From: an uncultured Clostridia bacterium
Lineage (GTDB): Bacteria > Bacillota > Clostridia > Oscillospirales > Acutalibacteraceae
Assembly (NCBI GenBank): GCA_947623765.1
Contig: CANQIG010000024.1
Coordinates: 1-14,745, forward strand
Direction: 5' to 3'
Length of the DNA stretch: 14,745 nucleotides
How positions within the stretch are numbered: the stretch's first letter is position 1; each line of letters begins with the position of its first letter. Both the position numbers and the translations under genes were made by a program. Shown piece by piece: positions 7,248 to 13,048 of the stretch. The notes beneath the pieces are model-generated. The model worked only from the letters and a program-made list of their open reading frames with translations. It searched no databases and was not told the DNA's origin.

Positions 7248-7298
7248 GCTGCCGGGAAGGCGATCCATTTGGAAGCCTCCCCGGCAGCTGTTTCGCTT
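7248..7298 (+). terminator. Terminator of the ferritin-like gene
   Basis: A 14-bp stem with one A-C mismatch (7248-7261 with 7275-7288) around a 13-base loop, followed by a short T-rich run (7289-7298). Confidence 0.75.
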
Positions 7299-7330
7299 CA
7301 CGCGGTGTAAACCGTGAACGTTCTGTTTTT
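7297..7330 (+). terminator. Second, tandem terminator-like hairpin before erm
   Basis: TTCAC and GGT (7297-7306, with a two-base bulge) pair with ACC and GTGAA (7311-7318) around GTAA. TTTTT at 7326-7330 follows. Together with the previous hairpin it insulates erm from upstream transcription. The run ends directly before the erm -35. Confidence 0.5.
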
Positions 7331-7332
7331 CC

Positions 7333-7361
7333 TTGACAATCGAAGCGTGGACTGGTATAAT
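7333..7361 (+). promoter_or_regulatory. Consensus sigma-A promoter of the erm leader
   Basis: TTGACA (7333-7338), 17-base spacer, TATAAT (7356-7361), with TG at 7353-7354 (extended -10). It is a perfect promoter placed about 130 bases before the methyltransferase start, leaving room for a long regulatory leader. Confidence 0.93.
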
Positions 7362-7396
7362 GGGTCCATTCCGAGCAAAGGAGCATCCAAACACCC

Positions 7397-7423
7397 ATGT
7401 TGGTTTTTCGTATCCGCAAATAA
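7397..7423 (+). CDS. erm leader peptide MLVFRIRK
   Basis: An 8-codon ORF (ATG 7397, TAA 7421) preceded by AAAGGAG (7377-7383), 13 bases upstream. The product, MLVFRIRK, begins with the same four residues as the ErmB leader peptide (MLVF). It carries an R-I-R-K stretch that fits the Arg/Lys-X-Arg/Lys motif known to make ribosomes stall in the presence of macrolides (as in MRLR of the ErmD leader). It lies between a strong promoter and a hairpin preceding an Erm gene, exactly where such leaders sit. The inferred role is that a drug-bound ribosome stalls at R5-I6-R7 and changes the folding of the RNA downstream. The match to named leaders is from memory. Confidence 0.8.
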   Translation: MLVFRIRK

Positions 7424-7425
7424 AA

Positions 7426-7466
7426 GCACAGAATCCCAAAATCTAAGGGGAATGCTGTGCCGTTTT
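7426..7466 (+). promoter_or_regulatory. Attenuator hairpin in the erm leader
   Basis: GCACAG (7426-7431) pairs with CTGTGC (7455-7460). Inside, TCCC (7434-7437) pairs with GGGA (7448-7451). TTTT follows at 7463-7466 after CG, so the element may be a weak terminator. Its 5' arm starts only 3 bases after the leader stop codon, so a ribosome stalled on codons 5-7 would cover it and open the hairpin. A rival pairing exists: AGCAT (7382-7386) with ATGCT (7452-7456), which may act as an anti-terminator. Confidence 0.65.
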
Positions 7467-7482
7467 GTGTGCTGCGAAAAAT

Positions 7483-7503
7483 CACAAAGGGGTGTTTTTT
7501 GTG
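7483..7503 (+). promoter_or_regulatory. Hairpin hiding the erm start codon; alternative anti-SD pairing
   Basis: CACAAA (7483-7488) pairs with TTTGTG (7498-7503), placing the GTG start (7501-7503) in a stem and most of the ribosome site AAAGGGG (7486-7492) in the loop. In addition, AAACACCC (7389-7396, just before the leader ATG) is perfectly complementary to GGGTGTTT (7490-7497), which covers part of the ribosome site. Either structure would hold back translation of the methyltransferase until the leader is disturbed. Confidence 0.55.
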
Positions 7504-8316
7504 TCCAAAAATAATCGCGGCGGGATGCTGCCGCTTTCCGTCTCCCAAAATTTCCTGACGAGCCGGTGCCTGCTTTATGCGCTCCTGCGCAAAACCTCGC
7601 TCACCGCAGACGACACCGTGGTGGAGATCGGGGCGGGGAAGGGCCATTTGACCCGCGCGCTCGCGCAGCGCGCGGGACGTGTGATCGCCTATGAGCTTGA
7701 CCCTGCGCTCTGCGCCAAACTCCGCGGCAGCCTGCCGGAAAACGTTCGCCTCATCGAGGGGGATTTTCTCTTGGCGAAACTCCCGGAGGGACCGTATTCC
7801 GTCTGCGCCAATATCCCGTTTTCCCGCACGACCGAGATCTTTCGCAAACTCGTCTTTGCGCCGAACCCGCCGCAGTCCGTCTGGCTCTGCGTGGAAAAAG
7901 GCGCTGCCATGCGATTTTGCGGAATGCCGCGGGAAACGGTCCATTCGCTCGCGCTTCGTCCGTTCTTTCACGCGCGGATCCTGCACACGTTCCGGCGGGA
8001 AGATTTTCATCCCGCGCCGCGCGTGGACTGCGTTTTCCTGGAGCTGAAAAGAAAAGCAGATCCGGATCTTCCTCTAAAGGACCGCGCGGCTTTCGCCGCA
8101 TTCGTCCGCGCGTGCGGGGCGCACGGCTTTTCCTGGAAAAGCGCGGGACTCACCAAGAAGCAGATCTCCACGGCGCTTCGCCTCGCAAAGCTCCCGCCGC
8201 TCGCGCCGAACGGGGAAGTCCTCTATGTCCAGTGGCTCTGCCTGTTTCGATGTTGGCAGAGGTTCGGGAAGCCGTTCAAGAGGGGACAGCCGACTCAGCA
8301 GCGCATGGTGCGGTAG
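7501..8316 (+). CDS. erm: Erm-family 23S rRNA (adenine-N6) methyltransferase
   Basis: A 271-residue S-adenosylmethionine-dependent enzyme of the Erm/KsgA family. By family, it methylates A2058 (E. coli numbering) of 23S rRNA, which blocks macrolide, lincosamide and streptogramin B binding. Motifs: SQNFLTS (15-21), SAM motif I VVEIGAGKGHLT (40-51), acidic motif YELD (64-67), GDF (87-89), catalytic ANIPF (103-107), then FHPAPRVDCVFLEL and a C-terminal LTKKQISTALRLAKL...W region. NIPF and that C-terminal region favour Erm over KsgA, which normally has NLPY. Start GTG 7501 has AAAGGGG 8 bases upstream and lies in a regulatory hairpin. The last 17 or so residues go beyond the usual family end, and their codons overlap the 3' end of the opposite-strand GH18 gene. 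Which Erm class this is cannot be settled by eye. Actual resistance is untested. Confidence 0.88.
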   Translation: MSKNNRGGMLPLSVSQNFLTSRCLLYALLRKTSLTADDTVVEIGAGKGHLTRALAQRAGRVIAYELDPALCAKLRGSLPENVRLIEGDFLLAKLPEGPYSVCANIPFSRTTEIFRKLVFAPNPPQSVWLCVEKGAAMRFCGMPRETVHSLALRPFFHARILHTFRREDFHPAPRVDCVFLELKRKADPDLPLKDRAAFAAFVRACGAHGFSWKSAGLTKKQISTALRLAKLPPLAPNGEVLYVQWLCLFRCWQRFGKPFKRGQPTQQRMVR

Positions 8317-9293
8317 ACCGTTTCGAGGAGTTTTCTGTCCGGGTCGTGCCCATGCTCCCAGTACATGACGCCGTACAGCCCTTGCTGCTTCGCGTATTCG
8401 CATTTGCGGCGCACGGCCCGCTCAGACTCGAAGCTGAGAAACGTGCTGCCGTTCCAGAGATAGCTCGCCTCCGCATCGGAATCCCAGTATTCTGTAAAGC
8501 CGTTTTCCCGGATGTATTCCGGCGTGATTCCTCCGAATCCCGGCCCAAAGCCGCTCGACGCGGCGGGCTGGAGCAGACCGTTGTTTTCGTTTCGGACCTC
8601 ATAAAAAATGTGCGAGTAAAACGCGATGCCGATCACGATCTTTCCGTAAGGGACGCCGGCGCGGTGGAAGAGATCGACCGCAAACCGGGTGCTCGTCTTC
8701 GGAGAATCTCCGGCGGTGGAACCGAGCGCGGCGTGGTGCCCGGCTTCCAGCCCGGTCCGAAAATCGTACGTCATGAGCTGGACATAGTCGCACACGGTGG
8801 CGACTTCCGCCATCTGGGTATTTTGAATGAAATAGTCGCCTGCACCAGCAGCGATGGAAACGATCTTTTCCGGGCCGAGCGATTCCCGCAGCGCTTTCAG
8901 GAGAAGCGTGAAGTTTTCCCGGTCGCGGGGATCATGATCGATGCCCGTCGCGCCGCTTGCGGGATATTCCCAGTCGATGTCAATACCGTCGAGGCGCAGC
9001 GCTTCGACCGCCTCTTTACAGGAGGCGGCGAACGCCCTGCGGCCGAACTCGGTCATCGCCATTTCGGAGAAACCGCCCGCGCCCCAGCCGCCGACCGAAA
9101 GCACGATCTTGAGATCCGGGTTCCAGACGCGGAATTTCCGGATCAGCAGGATGTTGGACAATGCGCTCAGATCCAGAAGGCCGTCCTTGATCAGCCCGAA
9201 AGCGAGGTTCAAATGGGTGAGGAGCCGCACGTCCCGCTCCGTCACGCCGGGCAGGGATGCGTTCATCGCGTAACCGATGATGGCGTAGCCCAT
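8295..9293 (-). CDS. Glycoside hydrolase family 18 protein, cytoplasmic
   Basis: A 332-residue GH18 TIM barrel. It shows SVGGW (66-70), the catalytic DxxDxDxE motif as DGIDIDWEYP (102-111, acid E109), MTYDF (174-178) and a C-terminal YGVMYWEHGHD (about 308-318). Family members cleave beta-1,4 bonds of N-acetylglucosamine polymers with help from the substrate acetamido group. There is no signal peptide, LysM repeat or anchor, so it probably acts inside the cell, for example on recycled chito- or muropeptide sugars, or reaches the envelope by another route. The ATG at 9293 has AAAGGA 10 bases upstream. A -10-like TATACT lies at 9344-9339 but with no proper -35. Its last 22 bases overlap the convergent erm gene, with no terminator between them. 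Confidence 0.92.
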   Translation of the reverse strand: MGYAIIGYAMNASLPGVTERDVRLLTHLNLAFGLIKDGLLDLSALSNILLIRKFRVWNPDLKIVLSVGGWGAGGFSEMAMTEFGRRAFAASCKEAVEALRLDGIDIDWEYPASGATGIDHDPRDRENFTLLLKALRESLGPEKIVSIAAGAGDYFIQNTQMAEVATVCDYVQLMTYDFRTGLEAGHHAALGSTAGDSPKTSTRFAVDLFHRAGVPYGKIVIGIAFYSHIFYEVRNENNGLLQPAASSGFGPGFGGITPEYIRENGFTEYWDSDAEASYLWNGSTFLSFESERAVRRKCEYAKQQGLYGVMYWEHGHDPDRKLLETVYRTMRC

Positions 9294-9389
9294 GATCTGC
9301 TCATCCTTTCACTGCAAGAGGGATTCTCTGTGGTGTTCAGTATATGCTTACTGCCGTACAAAATAGTATTTCGGAAAGGGGGAGGAACA

Positions 9390-9869
9390 ATGGAGTTTGA
9401 CCGTTTGCTTCGGGAGGTCCTCGCGGAGCTGCGCGGCGCGGGGATCCCGGTTTCCGGGAATGTCGAGCCGCACGTGCAGATCAATACGCGCGCGAAAAAG
9501 CGCTATGGGAGCTGCGTGAAGCGCGGAAAAGCATTCGTTATCGAGCTTTCCGCTTTTCTTTCCAACGCAGACGAGAAGACGGTCCGAACGGTGCTCGCGC
9601 ACGAGCTGCTCCACACCTGCCCCGGGTGCATGAACCACGGAGAGACCTGGAAGCGTTACGCGGCGGTGGTCCGTGAACGGTTCGGGTACGAAGTGACGCG
9701 GACCGCGGACTACCGCATTTTCCCGGAAAGCCCGCCGGAGCCGCCGAAATATCTTCTGCGCTGCGAGAACTGCGGCGCGGTCTTTGCGCGCAGGAAACGC
9801 AGCGCGCTCGTGGAGCATCCCGGACGCTACCGCTGCCGGTGCGGCGGGAAGCTCCGAAGGGTCCTGTGA
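9390..9869 (+). CDS. SprT-like zinc metallopeptidase
   Basis: A 159-residue SprT-like protein. The zinc motif is HELLHTCPGCMNHG (71-84): H71 and H75 as ligands, E72 as catalytic base, and H83 as probable third ligand. A YGSC stretch (39-42) upstream is typical. The C-terminus forms a zinc ribbon with CxxC at C125/C128 and CxC at C149/C151. SprT-like proteins are related to the SPRTN proteases that cut DNA-protein cross-links, but the bacterial role is poorly defined. ATG 9390 follows the strong AAAGGGGGAGG site (9375-9385). It is divergent from the GH18 gene and convergent with the amidohydrolase, only 6 bases from its stop. A very long open frame upstream in the same register is an antisense artefact. 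Confidence 0.9.
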   Translation: MEFDRLLREVLAELRGAGIPVSGNVEPHVQINTRAKKRYGSCVKRGKAFVIELSAFLSNADEKTVRTVLAHELLHTCPGCMNHGETWKRYAAVVRERFGYEVTRTADYRIFPESPPEPPKYLLRCENCGAVFARRKRSALVEHPGRYRCRCGGKLRRVL

Positions 9870-9875
9870 AGCCGG

Positions 9876-10679
9876 TCAGCGTGAGGGAAAGCCGAAAAAA
9901 CGTGCGGCGTTTTCCCCGAGGACGAGCCGCAGCTCCTCCTCCGTGAGGCCCGCCTTTCGCAGATGCGCTTCCTCGCATTCCACGGTGCTCCACGGATAAT
10001 CCGTCGCGAAGAAGACGCGCTCGACGCCGTGGCGGCGAATGAGCGGCGCGATGCGCTCCGCGGGGAGCCACCATGTCAGGAACGCCGTATCGAGATATAC
10101 GTTTTCCAGACCGATCAGGCAGCGCTCGACCTCATCGGTCATTTTCATGCCGCCGAGGTGCGCCGCGATGATCGTGAGATCGGGAAAACGTTTGGCGATC
10201 TCCGCAAGCATTTCCGGCGTACAGTGAGGGTCGTCGGGGCAGAGCGGGTCGCGGCCGGCGTGGAAGACGACCGGCAGACCGAGCTCGGCGATCTTGGCGT
10301 ATACCGGAAAGACCGCGGAGTCATTCACATAGAAATCCTGATAGTCGGGGTGGAGCTTGACTCCGTGCAGGCCGAGCTCCTTGATGCGATCCAGTTCCGG
10401 AAGCGCCTCGGGTACCGTGGGGTAGACGCTCCCGAAGCAGAAGGCGTTCTCCCGCTGGCACTCGGCGGCGAAATTGTTGACGTTTGTCATCTGACTCGGT
10501 TTTGTGGCGATGTGCAGGAGCAAAACGCCCGTGAGGCCCGCGTCTTTCATATCCTTCAGGAGGCACCCGAAGGTGCCGTCGGCGTGCGGCTGGGAATTTG
10601 CGCGCGCCGCGAGCGTGGAAAGCGTTCGGGCGGCGAGCTTATCCGGAAAACAGTGGGTGTGTGTGTCGATCTTTTGCAT
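9876..10679 (-). CDS. Metal-dependent amidohydrolase (Amidohydrolase_2 family)
   Basis: A 267-residue TIM-barrel hydrolase. Visible metal-site residues: H7 and H9 (DTHTH), H140 (VVFHAG), H174 (AAHLGG) and D227 (FATDYPW). GVKLHPDYQ (106-114) lies where a bridging residue often sits. This pattern fits the ACMS decarboxylase-like/Amidohydrolase_2 group, which includes decarboxylases and lactonases as well as hydrolases. The substrate cannot be named. The ATG at 10679 has AAAGGGA just upstream. It lies downstream of the rpsF-ssb-rpsR terminator, and no good promoter is seen between, so it may depend on read-through or a promoter I cannot recognise. Confidence 0.9.
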   Translation of the reverse strand: MQKIDTHTHCFPDKLAARTLSTLAARANSQPHADGTFGCLLKDMKDAGLTGVLLLHIATKPSQMTNVNNFAAECQRENAFCFGSVYPTVPEALPELDRIKELGLHGVKLHPDYQDFYVNDSAVFPVYAKIAELGLPVVFHAGRDPLCPDDPHCTPEMLAEIAKRFPDLTIIAAHLGGMKMTDEVERCLIGLENVYLDTAFLTWWLPAERIAPLIRRHGVERVFFATDYPWSTVECEEAHLRKAGLTEEELRLVLGENAARFFGFPSR

Positions 10680-10704
10680 AGAGCTTCCCTTTCTTCCAAA
10701 TGAC

Positions 10705-10724
10705 GGCGGGAGTTCGGTCCCGCC
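10705..10724. repeat. Perfect inverted repeat in the amidohydrolase 5' region
   Basis: GGCGGGA (10705-10711) and TCCCGCC (10718-10724) with a 6-base gap, 26 bases before the amidohydrolase start. No T-run follows on the minus strand, so it may be an RNA hairpin or operator rather than a terminator. Confidence 0.4.
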
Positions 10725-10735
10725 AAAGGTTTTAG

Positions 10736-10764
10736 AAAAAGAAAAGGGGACCCGTCGGGTCCCC
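10736..10764 (-). terminator. Terminator of the rpsF-ssb-rpsR operon
   Basis: Read on the minus strand: GGGGACCC (10764-10757) and GGGTCCCC (10753-10746) form a perfect 8-bp stem with a GAC loop, followed by TTTTC and TTTTT (10745-10736). It begins 8 bases after the rpsR stop. Confidence 0.93.
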
Positions 10765-10772
10765 GGTTTTCA

Positions 10773-11021
10773 TCAGTCGCTCGAGAAGGGCAGGAGCGCG
10801 AGATGGCGCGCGCGCTTGATCGCGACCGTCAGGCCGCGCTGATGATGCGCGCAGGTGCCTGTGACTCTTCTGGGCAGGATCTTTCCTCTTTCGGAAATAA
10901 AACGGCGGAGCTTCGCAACGTCCTTGTAATCGATATACTCCGCTTTATCCACACAGAAGGTACAGACCTTTCTGCGGCTCTTGCGGCCGCGGCGGTTTTC
11001 TCTCTCCGGTCTGTCTGCCAT
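10773..11021 (-). CDS. rpsR: 30S ribosomal protein bS18
   Basis: An 82-residue ribosomal protein of the small-subunit platform, where it pairs with bS6. The core CTFC...IDYKDVAKLRRFISERGKILPRRVTGTCAHHQRGLTVAIKRARHLALLPF is unmistakable. Cysteines at CTFC and TGTC suggest the zinc-binding (C+) form. The N-terminus is strongly basic, as usual. AAGGAGG lies 7 bases before the ATG. It is the last gene of the operon, 35 bases after ssb. Confidence 0.98.
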   Translation of the reverse strand: MADRPERENRRGRKSRRKVCTFCVDKAEYIDYKDVAKLRRFISERGKILPRRVTGTCAHHQRGLTVAIKRARHLALLPFSSD

Positions 11022-11056
11022 GGTAAAGCCTCCTTATCGTCAGATGGCGGAAATCC

Positions 11057-11545
11057 TCAGAACGGCAGGTCGTCGTCTCCGATGATCTCCTCAAAATCCC
11101 CACTGCTTCCGCTGGAATAGGTGGGAGCCGGTTCGCTGTATGCCGCCTGCTTCGGCGCCTCATGGGACGCGCTGTAGCTCTGGTTGTTATACGAGGGGGC
11201 AGAGGCGTTCTGTCCGCCATCGCTCCGCTTCGACTCGCCGAAGTTCACGCTGTCCGCGAGGATCTCGACCGCCTTGCGCTTGTTGCCGTTGCGATCCTCA
11301 TACGAGCGGGTCTGGATCGACCCCTGCACGACGATCATCGAGCCCTTTTTGAAGTACCGAGAGATGAACTCCGCGGTGCTGCGCCAAGCGACGACGTCGA
11401 TGAAATCGGTCTGCCGCTCGGAGCCGGCTTTCGTATAGGAACGGTCCACCGCGACGGTGAAGCTCGTGACGGCAATATCACTCGATGTGTGCCGAAGTTC
11501 CGGATCGGCGACCAGTCTGCCCATAATGACTGCGACATTCAGCAT
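11057..11545 (-). CDS. ssb: Single-stranded DNA-binding protein
   Basis: A 162-residue SSB. The OB fold spans about 1-105 (MLNVAVIMGRLVADPELRHT...FIDVVAWRSTAEFISRYFKKGSMIVVQGSIQTRSYEDRNG). A low-complexity linker rich in Ser, Ala, Tyr and Pro follows, and the acidic tip DDDLPF at 157-162 recruits repair and replication partners. It coats single-stranded DNA as a tetramer. It sits between rpsF and rpsR, the classic Firmicutes arrangement. Its ribosome site is weak, so it may be translated partly by coupling with rpsF, 29 bases upstream. Confidence 0.98.
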   Translation of the reverse strand: MLNVAVIMGRLVADPELRHTSSDIAVTSFTVAVDRSYTKAGSERQTDFIDVVAWRSTAEFISRYFKKGSMIVVQGSIQTRSYEDRNGNKRKAVEILADSVNFGESKRSDGGQNASAPSYNNQSYSASHEAPKQAAYSEPAPTYSSGSSGDFEEIIGDDDLPF

Positions 11546-11574
11546 AGCTTACAACTCACTTTCGTTTCTGAGAC

Positions 11575-11976
11575 TCATTCCTCCGGAATGTTCTCGGTCT
11601 CCATGGCCTCAGCGGCCACAGCCTCCACATCCACCGTCTTCGGCTCTTCGACCGGTTCCGGCTTCTTCTGATCCGCATAACGCGGGTCTTTCTTCACGAT
11701 GATGGAACGGAGAACGCCGTCGGTGATGTTGTAGCGGCGGTCGAGCTCAGCGGTGAACGCGGGCGTGCTCTCAAAGTTAATGAGCGTGTAGTAGCCCTCG
11801 GACTCCTTGTTGATGAGATAGGCGAGTCTGCGCTTGCCCCAGTCGTCAACACTCTCCACCGTGCCGTTTGCCGCGATCAGCGTCTTGAACCGTTCTACAA
11901 GTTCCGCCGCGCCCTCTTCGCCGAGCTTCGTCGAGAGGACCATGACAGTCTCGTACTTGTTCGTTACTTCTGGCAT
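11575..11976 (-). CDS. rpsF: 30S ribosomal protein bS6
   Basis: A 133-residue ribosomal protein. The usual bS6 core (KYETVMVLSTKL...DDWGKRRLAYLINKESEGYYTLINFES...ELDRRYNITDGVLRSIIVKKDPRY) ends near residue 100. An acidic, alanine-rich tail of about 33 residues follows, longer than in the common 95-100-residue forms. It binds bS18 on the 30S platform. The ATG at 11976 has a near-perfect AAGGAGGTG site 6 bases upstream. It is the first gene of the operon. Confidence 0.98.
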   Translation of the reverse strand: MPEVTNKYETVMVLSTKLGEEGAAELVERFKTLIAANGTVESVDDWGKRRLAYLINKESEGYYTLINFESTPAFTAELDRRYNITDGVLRSIIVKKDPRYADQKKPEPVEEPKTVDVEAVAAEAMETENIPEE

Positions 11977-12055
11977 CTAGTGCACCTCCTTCTGGACATT
12001 TGGCCCCGCATGGACTGCGGAGCAAGGATACGGGTCGCGAATAAACGCAGACCAA
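11977..12055 (-). promoter_or_regulatory. Structured rpsF leader, possible S6:S18 autoregulation site
   Basis: In the rpsF mRNA leader, UUGGUCU (12055-12049) can pair with GGGCCAA (12006-12000), giving a 7-bp helix with G-U pairs. It encloses small hairpins such as CCGCA-guccа-type loop pairing (12020-12006, CCGCA with UGCGG). CCG triplets are present. Leaders of this operon in many bacteria bind the bS6:bS18 complex through a bulged stem with CCG. I see a compatible fold but cannot match the consensus exactly. Confidence 0.35.
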
Positions 12056-12062
12056 CAGCATT

Positions 12063-12090
12063 ATTATAGCACAAAAGCCCGGAAAGTCAA
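12063..12090 (-). promoter_or_regulatory. Sigma-A promoter of rpsF-ssb-rpsR
   Basis: Read on the minus strand: TTGACT (12090-12085), 16-base spacer, TATAAT (12068-12063), with TG in the extended -10 position. It lies about 12 bases downstream of the galU terminator. Confidence 0.9.
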
Positions 12091-12101
12091 GAAAAATCTT
12101 C

Positions 12102-12135
12102 AAAAAAGGAGGCCGCGCGGAAGATCCGAACGGCC
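12102..12135 (-). terminator. Intrinsic terminator of galU
   Basis: Minus strand: GGCCG (12135-12131) pairs with CGGCC (12115-12111), and inside, CGGA with TCCG (12128-12125 with 12121-12118), separated by a 2x2 internal loop. TTTTTT follows (12107-12102). Confidence 0.88.
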
Positions 12136-12141
12136 CGTTCA

Positions 12142-13023
12142 TCAAAGTGTTTCGGAAAGCGCTTTCAGGTACGCCCGAAACGCGTCTCCAATCTCCGGAT
12201 GGCGGAGCGCGACCTCCACCTGCGCCTGCATGATCCCGAGCTTGCTGCCCATGTCGTAGCGCTTGCCGGTGAAGTTCACGGCGACCATGGAATCGCGCCG
12301 CGCCAGCGCGCACATGGCATCTGTAAGCTGGATCTCCCCGCCAGCGCCGGGAGGCGTTTCTTCGAGGATCGCGAAGATCTCCGGGGGCAGGACGCAGCGG
12401 CCGAGGATGGAATAGAGGGACAGGATCTTGTCCGGGGCGGGCTTTTCGATCATATCGGTACAGCGCATCCAGTTTTCTGGCGCGCCTTCGATGGGGGAGA
12501 CCTTGAGGGACGAATACTTGAGGATCGCTTCCGGGGTTACTTCGTTCACGCCGACGACGCCGAGCCCTTCGGACTCGTAGGCACGGATCAGCTGCCCGCA
12601 GGCCGGGTCCTCCCCGAGGATCACGTCGTCGCCGTACAGGACGGCGAACGGCTCGTCCCCGACAAATGCCTTTGCACAGTACACGGCGTGGCCGAGCCCC
12701 TTCGTCTCCTTCTGCCGGACATACTGGATGTTCGCGAGCTTCGTCAGCCCGACGATCTCATCATACATCTCCTGCTTGCCGCTTTTGAGGAGACGCTCTT
12801 CCAGTTCGGGCGCGCGGTCAAAATGATCCTCCAAAACGCCCTTGCCGCGGTTCGTGATGATCAGGATGTCCTCGATCCCGGAGCGAACAGCTTCCTCTAC
12901 GATCAGCTGGATCGCCGGTTTGTCGACGATGGGGAGCATTTCCTTCGGCATTGCCTTTGTGGCGGGGAGCACCCTTGTTCCCAGCCCCGCGGCGGGGATC
13001 ACGGCTTTTCTGACTTTTTTCAT
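12142..13023 (-). CDS. galU: UTP-glucose-1-phosphate uridylyltransferase
   Basis: A 293-residue nucleotidyltransferase making UDP-glucose from UTP and glucose-1-phosphate, for glycolipids, polysaccharides and galactose use. Motifs: AVIPAAGLGTRVLPATKAMPKEMLPI (7-32, nucleotide binding), QKETKGLGHAV (104-114), LYGDD (129-133, metal-binding Asp), EKP (193-195) and GGEIQLTDA (228-236). The length is typical. The ATG at 13023 has GAGGAGG 6 bases upstream. It starts only 25 bases after the stop of the zinc-ribbon membrane protein, so both are probably one transcript from the promoter at 14180-14152. The family assignment is firm. Confidence 0.97.
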   Translation of the reverse strand: MKKVRKAVIPAAGLGTRVLPATKAMPKEMLPIVDKPAIQLIVEEAVRSGIEDILIITNRGKGVLEDHFDRAPELEERLLKSGKQEMYDEIVGLTKLANIQYVRQKETKGLGHAVYCAKAFVGDEPFAVLYGDDVILGEDPACGQLIRAYESEGLGVVGVNEVTPEAILKYSSLKVSPIEGAPENWMRCTDMIEKPAPDKILSLYSILGRCVLPPEIFAILEETPPGAGGEIQLTDAMCALARRDSMVAVNFTGKRYDMGSKLGIMQAQVEVALRHPEIGDAFRAYLKALSETL

Positions 13024-13048
13024 GCGTAGCCTCCTCAGAAAAAAGAGA

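Noticed and set aside
7501..8316. KsgA (RsmA) as the identity of the methyltransferase
   Set aside because: The catalytic motif is NIPF rather than NLPY, the C-terminal region aligns better with Erm, and the gene has an inducible-type leader, which is not expected for ksgA.
9339..9367. Sigma-A promoter for the GH18 gene
   Set aside because: TATACT is present on the minus strand, but the hexamer at the correct -35 distance (ACTATT) has almost no match.
7917..9389. About 490 codons open upstream of the SprT-like gene, in frame with it
   Set aside because: It runs antisense through the GH18 gene and across the erm end. Composition is Arg/Ala-rich as in shadow frames, and a strong ribosome site is found only before 9390.
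11162..13029. Plus-strand open frames opposite ssb and galU
   Set aside because: Antisense shadows of highly conserved genes, with no family resemblance.
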